Positions 1 to 11,213 of a DNA stretch of 64,000 nt are shown piece by piece. The stretch spans positions 558,001 to 622,000 of the forward strand of contig NC_056036.1 in assembly GCF_004379255.2 (NCBI RefSeq). The letters run 5' to 3'. This stretch comes from Salvia splendens. Taxonomy: Eukaryota; Streptophyta; Magnoliopsida; Lamiales; Lamiaceae. Made by a program: the position numbers and the translations under genes. How positions within the stretch are numbered: position 1 is the first letter of the stretch; each line of letters opens with the position of its first letter. Below the pieces are notes generated by a model, which was not told where the DNA came from, did not search any database, and saw only the letters and a program-made list of their open reading frames with translations.

Positions 1-2753
1 CCCTTGGACTCCGTAGCCATATAGCTTTCACATCATTCAAAAGTTCCCACTCAGAGGTAGTTTTCTTCACTGTCTTTGTTTTGGGTTTCTTCTCGTCCTC
101 TTCTTTCTCAGCATCCTCTTCCTCTTCCTCAGAAGATTTACTTTCAGCTGTTATATTTCATATGTGGATTAGATGAGCACCAAGAACTATATGCATGGAC
201 ACTTTAATTATCTTGTAATGAACCAGTAACAAAATTGCACAGTTCGAATATCAAGAAGCAGCTTAAACATGCACGATTAGTACGAAGGGTTCACAGATGA
301 TGCATGTACCATTATCCTCATCGTCACTGGCATCATCTTCCTCAGCAGGGACCTCCTCCTCCACTTCTTTAGTAGCCCAAAGATGTATGGGGAAGTTAAT
401 GAATTCAGAATACTTTTTCACCAATTCCTGCAACAACCAGAAATATGGAGACAAAGATCAGTGTGCTGAAATAGAGAAAATCAAACACAAAATCAATGTC
501 TCTATACATCTCTTGAAGTAGTTCACTAGTGGTATTAAGCCACAAAAAACTGGATAAACAACAGCACCTGCTCCAACCCACTATAAAAAGAGATGTGAGA
601 TCTACAACGAAAAAAAAACAAAACAAAATAGCTAGAGCCATCTACTCCGGGCCCAATGGTTAAGATGACCTTCTTTGCATAATTAAGCCAGACCATCAAA
701 CTACCTAGTTAATATGTATCTCCTCACACAGGTAGGTTTTAACAAATCTTCTACAGATACTATATCTTAAACAACCCCTGAATAAATAATGGGGTTACAA
801 ATCAGAAACCACTAGAGCGTGCTTAGATATCCAAAGAAGAAAAAGGCAGGAGAGAAAACGATCATAGATCACACACAATGAAATCACTACACCTGAGATG
901 CAGTTCTATAGGGGGCAAAAGCAAATTCACACCATTTTTGAAAAAAAAGTAAATAACTACGGAGTATAACAAGTCATATGGATAAAGAAAGGCGAGGTAA
1001 TCAGGGATGGAAGAAAGTAATCCTTCAAGCCACCTAATTCAAAGTATAAACAGATAGAAAGAAATAAAAAAACATATAGATCAGCATGTAAACTACTAAC
1101 CTTCAATTTGTGCTCTTCCAAATACTCCTGTGCTTCCTCTCTGAGGTGCAGTCTAATTTCAGTTCCACGACCAAGTGGTTCGTTCCATGTATCTTCTGAG
1201 ATTGCAAAAGCTCCATCTGCCTTTGACTCCCAAACGTGCCTAGAGTTGGTCATAATTTTGAACATCAGTTGTATTATTACATTGTGCATAGGAAATTAGT
1301 AGTATAGGATTGTGGTGTAAAAGAGCATACTGTTTGTCATCATTATGTTTGCTAATAACTTCAACATAGTCAGCAACAAGATACACAGAGTAGAATCCGA
1401 CACCAAATTGCCCAATAAGGTTAAGATCTCCACTTGTCTGCATCTTTTCCACAAATGCTGCATTGAAAACATATTATGCAACTTTAGTAGAGAAAATTGA
1501 TCAAACAGAGACACCAGCTACTCAAAGAGCAATTAGCTTTAAAACAATCACCCCACTAGCTGTAACTCGAAATAGTACCTGAAGTTCCAGATTTAGCGAT
1601 GGTACCCAAATTCTTGATTAAATCCTCCTTTGTCATACCAATACCTCTGTCACGGATTGAGAGTATTTTCTTTTCTTTGTCCAACTTAATCTGCATAGTC
1701 ACATGAAAATATTATTAACCTCCTATTACAATTCACGGTTTATCTGCTCAAAATATCCCCAGTCACTAAAACAAAAGTCACTTTGCACTGAAGTACCACC
1801 AGTTAGTGTAATCTCTTTTTTGAGTTTTATGATGCTCAACATTCTTCTTAGAAAACATCTAACTAAATTACAATTTCAGGTTGATCCAGATATAGTAGTA
1901 CATTAAATCTTAAGTTCTAAACCCATATCAAAAGCATACTACACTAAATTAGATCAAACACATTCTACAACAAAGCTTACCTGTATCTCAAGCTTGGCAT
2001 CATCACCTTCTCCCAAAATTTCCTTATCAGTAAGTGATAAGAATCTGATCTTATCCAAAGCCTGAATAATCATAAAAAACACACATCATTCTCGGACACT
2101 TCATCAGATCTGCTGACCAAATACCAAAAAACATAAAAACGAGAGAGATATACTCACGTCTGACGCATTGGAGATCAATTCTCTTAAGAATATATCCTTG
2201 TTACTGTATAGAGAGTTGATGATAATGTCCATAAGCCGCGACACCTCGGCTTGGAACTCAAACTTCTCCGCGCTGGAGCGGAGAGATTTCCTCGACATCG
2301 ATTCAGCTTCTCTGCACCACCAGAAATAAATCAATTAAAACGAAAATCACTAAATCATCAAATCACACACTACGAAAGAATAAAACGCAAACTACCTCTT
2401 CACAACATCGGAATCGGTGGACAATCCGTGCGGTACGGCGCCGATTTTCTCCTCCACCTTCGGAGGATCGACTGGCGCATCCGAATCAGCTTCGGCATTT
2501 GCGTGTAAATTCCTACCTAAAATATTCCACAGATTTATAAACCAAACCCTCAATATTCGAAAAACACTATATTTCAACCAATCCTAGAGCACAAAAATGA
2601 TTAAACACTAGCTCATACGCCGAATCAATAGAATTAGTAGCACATTTTTACCAAAAAATCGTGAAAAGGAATCAGAATTTAAGTACCTTGATCTGGTAGA
2701 AGAAACAAAAGGCAGAGTAGTAACAAAAAGGAGCAGATCGTCCATTTCCTCAT
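1..2753 (-). CDS. HSP90-7: Endoplasmin / GRP94-type ER HSP90, N-terminal part (3' end outside window)
   Basis: ER-resident HSP90 chaperone (plant SHEPHERD/GRP94 type) that folds secreted and membrane proteins such as receptors. Nine exons read on the minus strand: 2687-2753, 2396-2516, 2158-2311, 1981-2061, 1579-1690, 1331-1457, 1101-1239, 310-427 and <1-147. All joins keep frame and give about 355 residues; family members have about 820, so the middle and C-terminal domains and the ER retention tail lie beyond base 1. A leucine-rich signal peptide (about residues 1-22) separates it from cytosolic HSP90. The GHKL ATPase motifs are present: [10 protein letters not shown] near residue 105, DRGIGMT near 155, and [12 protein letters not shown] near 195. 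An acidic E/D/K linker is encoded in the last two exons. The start is the first ATG, placed directly before the signal peptide. No lesion is seen. The assignment is firm; the symbol follows the Arabidopsis name. Confidence 0.95.
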
Positions 2754-2889
2754 TTTTGCTCGCTGCGGTATCTGTGAGTGAGGTTGTTTTTGCACTCGAG
2801 TGGAGAGTGAGATTTATTCAGCTCGGGGGTTTAGGAGACTGGTTGACGAGTGCCACGGTATGGAGATTTCTGATTGGTTCGATATTCCA

Positions 2890-2908
2890 CGTGTAAGGAT
2901 CTCATTGG
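2890..2908 (-). promoter_or_regulatory. ERSE-like element (CCAAT-N10-CACG) upstream of the endoplasmin gene
   Basis: On the minus strand CCAAT (2908-2904) is followed by exactly ten bases and then CACG (2893-2890), which is part of a CACGTG G-box. This is the spacing of plant ER stress response elements, which are bound by bZIP28/bZIP60 with NF-Y. It lies about 140-155 bases upstream of the start codon. A second CCAAT box is at 2873-2877 and a CCACGTCT motif at 2934-2941. Function is inferred from motif, spacing and position. Confidence 0.65.
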
Positions 2909-2959
2909 TTGGTTCTGCTTATTAGACGTGGAGTAGCTCTTGTTGTTCTGGAAGCTTCT

Positions 2960-3540
2960 TCTTTGCGTTTCACATAAGGCAAAATGATTGACGAGAACAT
3001 TATTTAGACCTAGATACACGTTATTTAACGTTCTAAAATATGAATTAAGTATGTAAATTTGCTTTTAAAATAATTAATTAACAGGGTATTTGGCCAATAT
3101 TTAGGTATTTTATGTAAATTGGTATATAAAATCATCAATTTTGATTTTATGAGCAAATTTTTAGGACGAGTCTTTCCATTTATGGTTTAAATTGATTATA
3201 ACTTATTTAATTATATATGTGGTGAACAAAATGTAGATCCACTTTTTCTTTGTATTTTTCTAGATTCGAATTCTTTTTCCCCCGCTTTTAGTTTATCAAT
3301 AACAAATGAAGGTAGAGAAACTTAAATTAAAAATAAGTTATAGATGACGATGATTGGGTTAACTCAACGAGTAAGCAATCGAGTCCATAGTAATGGTTGT
3401 GCAAGCAAGGCGGAAGAGAGTTGCAGAGATGAGAGTTCGGTTGAGTTGGCGACCCACGGGTGGAGAAAAATTGGCCAATTCGGAAAGTTTAGAGAGAAGG
3501 GTACATAAACTTAGATAATTAAATAAATACACTACTAAGC
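2960..3540. other. AT-rich intergenic DNA
   Basis: No reading frame or recognisable repeat is supported here. The start probably contains the distal promoter of the endoplasmin gene; the rest is AT-rich sequence leading to the GC-rich element at 3541. Confidence 0.5.
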
Positions 3541-4175
3541 ATCAGCAGTGGCGGACGTCATCGTGGAATTTCCACCGGCATGCGGGAATTCCGTGGCGGA
3601 CGTCCGCCATTGTGCGTGGCATTCACGGATACAGAATTCTGTCGAGGAATTCGCAGTTCCACGGCGTTCCGCGGAATTCCACGGGGAATTCCGTGCGGAC
3701 GTCCGCCATTGCGTTGACTCCCATGGACGTCCGCGCGTAATTCCTGTTTATTGAATTAAATGTTTTTTTAATTTCTATAAATACATCCCGTTGAACTTCC
3801 GTTAATTTTGTCGAAATTTTAATTAAATATTTTTTCCCTATTTAAATGTTTTTTAATTAAATATTTTTTCCCTATTTAAATATTTTTTATTTAAATATTT
3901 TTTCTCTATTTGTGTCGAAATTTTAATTCCGGTAATTGTTTAATTTGTGAATTTATGCATTTTCTTTATTGTGGGAAGTCCGTCGGAAATTTTGTGGGGA
4001 ATTCCGTCACTGTGCAGTGGGAAGTCCGTATGATGTGACAGTGCAGTGGAAGTCCGTATGACGTGGCAGTGCAATGGAAGTCCGTATGACGTGGCAGTGC
4101 AGTGGAAGTCCGTATGGCGTGGCAAGAGGTGTTTTTGGGAATTTCACCGGGAGCTCCGCGCCACTTCAAAATGCT
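3541..4175. mobile_element. GC-rich-ended non-autonomous DNA transposon (PIF/Harbinger-related?)
   Basis: Both ends are GC-rich and carry related inverted termini: left AGCATCAGCAGTGGCG, right (reverse complement) GAGCATTTTGAAGTGGCG. The centre is AT-rich (3760-3960) and has no coding capacity. The GGACGTCCGCCATT-type motifs at the left end resemble the terminal words of the two ORF1-bearing elements nearby. I could not define a clean target duplication, so both the boundaries (a few bases uncertain) and the superfamily are inferred. It contains the 28-bp tandem array at 4012-4124. Confidence 0.45.
4012..4124. repeat. 28-bp tandem repeat, about four units
   Basis: Four near-identical head-to-tail units of about 28 bases, each of the form GTGCAGTGGAAGTCCGTATG plus ACGTGGCA. 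They differ by single substitutions and one extra G in the first unit. There are no spacers, so it is a minisatellite inside the surrounding element and not a CRISPR array. Confidence 0.85.
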
Positions 4176-4534
4176 CTTTAGTAGTAACTAATTTTAAATT
4201 GTTGGTGGACAAAATGTCTTTGCAGGACCATATCTGTTTTTAACTTGGGGAATATAAAATAAAACAAGTCGGATTCGATTGAGAAATTTGCACAACTCGT
4301 TAAATTACTAGGTCACACTTAAAAATTACGAAAAATACCAAATTTCACTTAAAGATCATGGTGTTTCCGATAAATTCCCCTTAATAATAATTAATAGTAG
4401 TACTATTTTATTTTATTTTCATGTATTCAATTCTATTTTTAATTTTTGTAAATAATTATCAATTAAGTACTCCAATATCTTGTGGCACTGGCTAATGACA
4501 ATAGTGAAATAATACTAGTACAACTTACATATAA
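4176..4534. other. Short AT-rich spacer between two transposons
   Basis: No gene, hairpin or repeat is supported. The stretch separates the GC-rich element at 3541-4175 from the PIF/Harbinger-type element starting at 4535. Confidence 0.4.
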
Positions 4535-4778
4535 GGGCACCCACAGTGGGGCGGACGATGGCCGATGCGTCGTCCTCGCCCGACAGATAGTCCGTGGAGA
4601 AAGTGTGGACGATAGGGCATCGTCCGCGCCATCATCCGTCCACTGTGGGCGACGCGGACGATGCAACGCGTTTTTATTTTTTTTTTAATTCAAAAAATTC
4701 ATTTATATAAATACCCCCTACCCCATCTTCATTTGTAACATTTTCATTCGCATTCTCACTCTCAATTTACACTAGAAA

Positions 4779-5829
4779 ATGGATTCAGGTGATTACTCAA
4801 GTCTCAATAGTCCGATGTTTGGAGGTGGTGCACGTTGGCCGGGTACATAACCTGACGAATATCGGTCGTTCGACCCCGACATGCAGTACGATCCCAAATT
4901 CAGTATGGATTCGTACGGTTTGTCTGACATGGAGTCGTCTCCAACTCGCCGCGCCGCCCCTTCCCGCCGCCCCCTCCGCCCCGCCAGAAAGAAGCGGATC
5001 AAGTACCGGCCGTACAAGTTGCCACCTCCGGCAACGAATGAAGAGTACGCCCCCGGGAGGACGAACTACCAACCGGATGAAACCCTCGTCTTGGTGAAGT
5101 GTTGGGTGGATATCTCGGAGGACCCGGTATTCGCGAACAACCAAAAGCAGCTTGAGTACTGGGAGCGCATCGCCGAGCGCTACAATGAGGCGAAGCCGCC
5201 GAGCGCATACAAGCGCCATAGGGAGCAGCTACACAAGCACTGGGATCAGGTTAAGAAGCAAGTCAACCTGTTCGCGGCGAGTACGAGAAGTGCTCGAGGG
5301 AGCAGGGAAGCGGTGAGAGCCTGAGCGATGTGCGCGATAGAGCGCTGTTGTCGTACCAGTCCATGTACGACGACTTCAAGCATTTCAATGTCTGGGCGCT
5401 CTTGAAGGACCAGCAGAAGTTCCAAGGCGGGATTCTGCACACCGGTGCGACAAAGAGGACGAAGACCACCGACACTGGTGGTTACACGAGCAGCGAAAGC
5501 GGCGCATATCCGGTGGACCTCAACCGGACGTACACGGAGGATGAGAGTTCTGGCACACCGATGTCCTCCCGGCGTCCCGTAGGCGTCTAGGCTGTGAAGA
5601 ACAAGGGGAAGGCGACGTCGACATCCTCCTCGCAAGCCGCGGCCGCCCCCCATCGTCGATCCCGACCCTGACCCCGTCGGCACTTGCCTACGCGGAGTTG
5701 GCAACGACATCGATGGCGCGGACGTTGTTGGACACGCATAACGCTCTCATGAAGTGTACGGACCAGGCCAGAGCCGAATACCTCCAGGGGTTGATCGATG
5801 AGCTGTGCCGGAAGTTGGGGCTTTTATAG
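4779..5829 (+). pseudogene. PIF/Harbinger ORF1 (Myb/SANT-like DNA-binding protein), broken
   Basis: The reading starts MDSGDYSSLNSPMFGGG and stops at a TAA after 22 codons, then continues in the same frame through a basic R/K region into a SANT/trihelix-like block. Readable motifs include PDETLVLVKCWVDISEDP, YWERIAERYNEAKPP and HWDQVKKQVNLF. A frameshift near 5275 moves the reading into the next frame (SYQSMYDDFKHFNVWALLKD). A TAG at 5587-5589 and a further frame change precede the end at 5829. Proteins of this type are the ORF1 partner of Harbinger transposases and are often misannotated in plants as glutathione S-transferase T3-like or NAM-associated proteins. With several lesions it is a pseudogene. 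The SANT assignment rests on residue pattern only. Confidence 0.75.
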
Positions 5830-5842
5830 AGTAGTCAACTTT

Positions 5843-8542
5843 TGTAGCACCCCGGAAAATTGTGACTTTTTTATTATTATTTTTATTTGATGGCTTTTTT
5901 TATTTATATGGATGTTGAATGAGAATTTCTTTTGTGGAAATTGAGTCTCTATGTGTTTGTAGTTAATTATATGAAATTAGTTGTTGTGAGTTATGTGAGT
6001 TAATGTGATTAAGCTTCCAATGTGTGAATTAAATTAAATGGGATAATGCATAATCATTCTAGCCATTTTATTGGAATTTTCAGCCCTCCTATTTATTGGA
6101 AATAATACTTTCTTTCTTAATTAATTGCTTTGGGATATTTATCCAAATTAAATCCAAACCAAATTATCCCTAATTTATTCTACATGATTTTCGACCCTTA
6201 GCCTATTCCTTGGAGATTTTTGAAAATTCCCTATTAATTAGGAGGATGAATTATTTTTGTAGATTTAATTGGTATCTTGTTTAATTTCCTTCTTGAATTT
6301 AAATCCAATTAAATCTAACCATATTTTGTCAAATCCCTCCATATCCTATTTTAATTAGGATTTGGCTCTTTCTTTCTTTGAGACCTCTATTTTATTCTTC
6401 CATAATTTATTTGTTTTATTTAATTGTGAGATTTATCCTAGACTATAAATTAAAAGAACCCTAACCCTAGCCCCATTATTCATGCCCCTCTCTTCCTTCC
6501 TCTCTCCCACACGTTTTTCCCTCTCTTCCTCTCCTTCTCCACCAATTCTTCACCAATCCTTTGTTCTTGCATCAATTTGAAGTTGGAAATTCAAGATTCA
6601 TCGAAGAATCGCATCAATTATCTTTCCTACCGATTGTTTTTGAACAAGAAAGGTATATTTGAATTCTCTTTCTCATCCTTTCCATTGAACCCATGTTTCT
6701 TGATTCCCTCATGCATATAGTGAGTGTAGAAATCATAGATCTAAAAATTAATCGGTTGGGATTGATGTTTTGCATGAGAAAGTATGTGGATATGCATTTA
6801 TGTATGTGTATGTGTGAGATTGTGGATGATTCGTTGGTGAATGATATGTGAATATATGAGAACTTGGTTGTGAGATCTATTTGGAGCATGATTATGTGTT
6901 GGAAGCATGAATATATGTGTTTGGATGAATGATAGATAAACCCTAATTCGAATTTGTGAAGCATGAAAACTGTGGTGTTCGGACAGTAGATTCCGACGTG
7001 TGTTTGACCGACCAAACGGTCTTATTTTGGCACGAATTTTTAACTGAGTAAAATTTGAGATGTCTTCGGTGTTGCGTATAAATTTTAGCCTCTTTTGACG
7101 AAAGATGAATTTTAAATGAATTTTTAAAGTTAACTGCGCAGTTCTGTTAGAATTTGTATTCTCATCCAGTGAGTTTCATTTTTGATTTGACCAACCTAAA
7201 GATGCGATTTTAATGTGAAATTTTAACTAGATGATCCTTGATATGTCTACTGTGTTGTGATAAAATTTCAGCCCCAACGGAGGTCGGATGGATTTTTAAT
7301 GATATTTACAAAACGACTGTGCAGTTCTGTCAGATTTCTGTCATGTTAAAATAATACTTGTTGTCAAGTTTTGAGTGAATAAATGATACATGTGTGAATA
7401 AGAAACGTATCATATGATGTGGCTATGTATTACACGTTGATGTATGCTTGAGTGTTCGTTTCGTTTTTGTTGATGAACGTTTGGGGATGGGCATTCTAAG
7501 AAAACGATGAAAGGAACGATAGGGCATGCATGAGTAATGTGTTGATAGAAAACCGATTGTGTTGTATTATGTGGTTATGATGTTGATAAGGGTTGTTGTG
7601 CGTACGTGGGTACGAAGAGAAAGGATTTTAATAAAGTTGTGAACCGTGTTTGTAAGCAATCGAGGTGAGCTTTCTTTACTAAACTCTTTTACGTTTCAAA
7701 AGTATGATTGTGGAGCTATAAGGGTGGTTTAAAGTGTTATGTCATGCCATGATTGTTTTGATGTTGAGATTGTTGTCTGATGCCTAGTTCGTTTGAGCTT
7801 GCTCCGTTAGGCTATAGGGCTATGTTGAGATTGTGCTTGATGCCTAGTTTGTGAGTTCGCTCCATTAGACTATAGGGCTATGTTGAGATTGTGCTTGATG
7901 CCTAGTTTGTGAGTTCGCTCCATTAGACTATAGGGCTATGATAAACGAATTCGGGTCTGAGTAGGGCCGCAAACCCTATCAGACTGTGTACACAAAGGGG
8001 ATCGTGAGCCGTCCTTGCTAGTCGACTGGTCTCGTGGGTGAATAGTGTGGCCACACTTTCGTCGCACTATGGTAAGAGGATGTGAATGATTGATTGTTGA
8101 GAAAGTGGGGAGATTGTTTTGCTTGGCCAGGCTATGAAAATGTTTTGTGATACTCGGTGATACTTCTTTTCTAAAATGTTAAAACTCGAGTTCACTATGG
8201 TATGGATGACATAGCTTTTATCAAATATTTTGGCTTGTGTTCACTGAGTATATCAAATACTCAGCCCTGCATATGTTTTCTTTACGTGCAGGTTGAGCGG
8301 GATGTTGCGATGGATGTTGAGTCGGCTTAGGAAATTTGGATGCGTTGTGTCTTCATACATAGGCGTTATCCTATGGCTCTCTTTGATAACTTATTTTCGC
8401 TGCTACTTTTGAAAACTGATGTCACAAGAGTTTACTTTACTTCGTATGACTTTATTGTGTCCCCCATTTCTTCCCAGCTCTTTAGTCCCCCCTCGTCACG
8501 TTTTCCCCGTCTTCACTATCCTTAGTAAGGGCGGCCGTGACA
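5843..8542. mobile_element. Solo LTR, about 2.7 kb, with 5-bp target duplication ACTTT
   Basis: The unit begins TGTAGCACCCCGG and ends GGCGGCCGTGACA, giving TG...CA termini. It is flanked by ACTTT at 5838-5842 and 8543-8547. No gag, protease, integrase or reverse transcriptase frame lies inside and no second LTR follows, so this is a solo LTR left by LTR-LTR recombination. The long length suits Ty3/Gypsy chromovirus-type LTRs, but the lineage is inferred. It interrupts the 3' part of the PIF/Harbinger element just after the ORF1 stop. Internal direct duplications occur at about 7000-7350 and 7762-7938. Orientation cannot be fixed without internal sequence. Confidence 0.85.
7762..7938. repeat. 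Tandem triplication (period 58-61 bp) inside the solo LTR
   Basis: Three successive units start TGTTGAGATTGT at 7762, 7823 and 7881 and each runs to a TAGGGCTA-type end. Units two and three are nearly identical; unit one is more diverged. The array lies wholly within the LTR. Confidence 0.85.
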
Positions 8543-8695
8543 ACTTTTTATTTATTTCTAACTCGTGTAATTTTTTTAATCAATGTAGTATATGTCGTTT
8601 TTTAGTTAATCGTTGTGTTTTTTAATTAGTTTGCATTTATATATTTAAAAACATTTAAACTAATTAACAAAACAATAGTAAAACCTAGGGCACCC

Positions 8696-9052
8696 TATAA
8701 TAGTTAGTCAATTAATCTTAGTACTTCAATTATATTAATTAATTATATTTGCGATGCAAAGTAGATAAAGATTATTTTAGCAACATATACCATTTGGATT
8801 TCCTTAAAATCATTTCAGAATTATGTAAAAGTAATTTAAATTTTATAAAAATATATCCATTTTATATTTTTGATATAAGTTGTGATCAATTGAATGCACC
8901 CCCACTCATCTCATCTCCTTTTTAACACCCAAGCATTAAATTGCCAATTCCCCCACCCCTTATTTCACCCCCAATTCTTCCATTTTCTAGGTCACTCCCA
9001 ATTCTCTCTCAAACCAGCAGCAAGCTCTCATGCTCCAGAAAATTCCGAGGCC
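8696..9052 (+). promoter_or_regulatory. Upstream region and likely 5' UTR of the small membrane-protein gene
   Basis: AT-rich sequence is followed by a C/T-rich stretch from about 8895, typical of a plant 5' UTR, leading to the ATG at 9053. An in-frame extension upstream of that ATG is low-complexity P/H/F-rich and is not taken as protein. No specific factor site is claimed. Confidence 0.4.
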
Positions 9053-9379
9053 ATGGCGATTTCCGATGCGGTGGTGGCTAATCTAACGACTCTCTACCTT
9101 GTGGTCATTGCCGCCATCAAGGCCTACGGCATGGCGGCCGGCCGGAGCTTCAGCGGCAGCTGCGTAATCGTCCTCTCCACCGCCGCCGTCGCCCTGATCC
9201 TCGTCGCCGCCCTCGCCTGGGACGTCTCGCGCAAGGCCACGCGCGCGCTGATGATGAGCGCCGCCGCGCCCGATCGCGGCCACGTAATGTGCCGCGGCGG
9301 CATCTGCTGGCACGGCGTCGCCGTCAAATCTCCGGCGTCTCAGGTCCGATTCCGCCTCCCTCAGCACCAAAACATATGA
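9053..9379 (+). CDS. Small plant-specific two-helix membrane protein, 108 aa
   Basis: Single-exon gene. Two hydrophobic segments (about residues 9-25 and 33-53) predict a small integral membrane protein with a short loop. They are followed by a cytosolic-like WDVSRKATRAL motif and a Cys-containing tail, CRGGICWHGVAVKSPASQ, ending VRFRLPQHQNI. The tail looks like a conserved plant-specific signature, but I do not recognise a characterised function. The start is the ATG in the CCATGGCG context at 9053; the upstream in-frame extension looks like UTR. The GC-rich coding region contrasts with its AT-rich surroundings, as expected for a real exon. It stands between transposon blocks and shows no lesion. 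Confidence 0.75.
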   Translation: MAISDAVVANLTTLYLVVIAAIKAYGMAAGRSFSGSCVIVLSTAAVALILVAALAWDVSRKATRALMMSAAAPDRGHVMCRGGICWHGVAVKSPASQVRFRLPQHQNI

Positions 9380-11015
9380 TCAAAAATCACCTCTACTACT
9401 ACTGCAGACCTAAATTATACTTCCAATTTTGGTTTTTGTTTCTTATCTTAAACATATATATTTTGCATTTTTTTTTGTAATTAAAAATGCAGTAATCCTT
9501 TTAGCCTTGTGTAAATTAAAGTGTAGAAGATTTTTGGGTTGGAATTTTGTGTATATAAATAATATAAATAGTGTTTTACTAATATTTTCATCAAACTTTA
9601 AATGTATTTATTTAGTTGGTTAGTGTTTGTGGGGTATTATGGTAATTTCAAAGCGGATTGCTTTGGGAGATAAGATGTCAACATTTATCCTAGTTGTTTG
9701 TTTGTGGGATAAGAGATAATTCCAAACATTATTTTAAGGAAAAAAATTCAAGCATTATTTAAGTTGTTAATTCTAAAATATGAGTACATTATTAGCATTT
9801 ATCTCATTCTTACACTTTACTTAATTAAAATAGATGAAGTGGACATTATAGTTTAGTTGCTTACTATAGAATATTTGTATGTAGATATTTGATTGAATTG
9901 GTGTTATCACACAAACTCATTCAATCCGGGTGAAACTTTGGTTAGCATGAACCATTTATTTTAAACTTGAGGCGAAATATCGAAAAGCATTCAATTCTTG
10001 TGATCATATGAACCTTTAATTTCGTAATGAATTTGTACTATCACCCAAAATCATCCAATTCGCATGATTGCATGAAACTTTGATTTTGTACTAAGCTTTT
10101 CTTGACGTCTAATGTCATGAAATTTTTCAAAAATTTATTTTTTTTTCCACGAACTTTAAATTTAGCATATAATATCACAAACTTAAATAGTAGTTTAAGT
10201 TTTGCTCACTACTGACAAAATCTAACTACATTAAAATTAGATGGATAACCAAATTTGACTTCTAGGGACTTTGTAATCTTATCACTATCATTTTTCAGTG
10301 GTTACAATATCGTATTTGATGTAATAACAAACGAAATATAGTTAAATTTTATAGTTGGTGGAAAAAATTAAACAACTATTTAAATAGGAGTACGAACTTG
10401 CACTATCACTTGAAATCATTCAATTCGAACGATCGCATGAACTCTTAATTTGTACTACATGAACATATATTTTTTTTACAATCACAAAACGGTCAATATT
10501 GCATGTACTCATAAAATTGCTATAATTAACTTACTTTTTAGTATTAAATTTTGACACTATTTATATATCCAATAATCCAATAGCAAAATACTAGCTATTT
10601 TTCATTATTACTACTACATATTTTCTTATGCGTTGCTAGAGAACCAATCTCTCTTCATCTTTGGATAGGGCATATTCAAAACTCTAACTATTAGTACTAT
10701 TAACATGTAGTACGTACTTTTTATATTTTTGTCACATTACCAAAATTTAACACACGAAAAGGCCATAATGTAAAAAATACACTTCTTTCTAAAAATCAGG
10801 TTAGGGCCTTGCATCATATTTCCGAAAAATGGCCCTTAAAAAGGAAAATCAGTGAATGAAAATTCATCATAACAATGGTCGCATGCTTTAGTTTAGATTA
10901 GTAAAGTTTAGTTAAATGTAGGTGTTTTTTTTATTTCTTCTATGAGTAAAATAGGGTGTTACTCTAGTATTTTTGTGAGAACTTAGTAAATTGAATGGGT
11001 CATCGACGTGACAAA
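9380..11015. other. AT-rich intergenic DNA with dispersed imperfect repeats
   Basis: No gene is supported. A motif resembling TATCACNNRAAATCATYCAA, followed by a CATGAA-type run, recurs near 9905, 9990, 10030 and 10400. This suggests the remains of an old repeat family. Elsewhere only A/T-rich sequence is seen. Confidence 0.5.
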
Positions 11016-11030
11016 TAAGGGATAGGGGAC

Positions 11031-11213
11031 AGGATCGAATGCTGGCAGCCGCAGTGTGGGAGTTTCACCACTGTGGTGGCTCCTTGTGTGCTGGTTACCA
11101 GTGTAAGTTCCTCCCACCTAATGGGCCGCTGAGGTACCGTGTTTAAACCCCTCCATAGCGATGTCGGGCCGGGTTATGGGGGCGCCTGGGGTGAGCGAAT
11201 CACCTTTTGTCCC
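11031..11213. mobile_element. SINE-like insertion (183 bp) with exact 15-bp target duplication
   Basis: A GC-richer block is flanked by identical 15-mers TAAGGGATAGGGGAC at 11016-11030 and 11214-11228. A long exact duplication around a short non-coding body with no inverted ends is the mark of LINE-mediated retroposition. Inside are TGGCAGCCGCAGTGTGG (A-box-like) and GTTTAAACCCCTCC (B-box-like), but their spacing is wider than in a normal tRNA-derived head. The SINE call therefore rests mainly on the duplication. No poly(A) tail is obvious; the body ends TTTTGTCCC. Confidence 0.65.

Larger units (their letters stand above)
4535..8695 (+). mobile_element. Decayed PIF/Harbinger-type element carrying ORF1, split by a solo LTR
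   Basis: The left end starts GGGCACCCACAGTGGGG directly after TAA (4532-4534), the TWA target type of PIF/Harbinger elements. The element holds a SANT/MADF-like ORF1 relative but no recognisable DDE transposase, so it could move only with help from another copy. A 2.7-kb LTR sits at 5843-8542. Beyond it the AT-rich 3' part resumes and ends near GGGCACCC at 8688-8695, followed by TATAA. That right end is not a proper inverted copy of the left, so it is probably eroded and the right border is approximate. The relation to the second copy at 11717-13525 is judged from layout and ORF1 similarity. Confidence 0.65.

Noticed and set aside
1..2753. Cytosolic HSP90
   Set aside because: The signal peptide and the acidic, ER-type linker point to endoplasmin.
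4012..4124. CRISPR-like array
   Set aside because: The units abut with no spacers, and the genome is a plant's; it is a minisatellite.
4797..5219. Long open frame on the minus strand over the first Harbinger ORF1
   Set aside because: Antisense shadow of GC-rich ORF1 sequence; no recognisable motif, and the plus-strand reading shows the family signature.
6614..7015. 133-residue minus-strand frame inside the LTR
   Set aside because: Low-complexity H/I/S-rich chance frame; LTRs have no such protein and no retroelement domain is present.
5843..8542. Full-length LTR retrotransposon
   Set aside because: Only one TG...CA unit with target duplications on both sides; no coding domains, primer-binding site region or second LTR.
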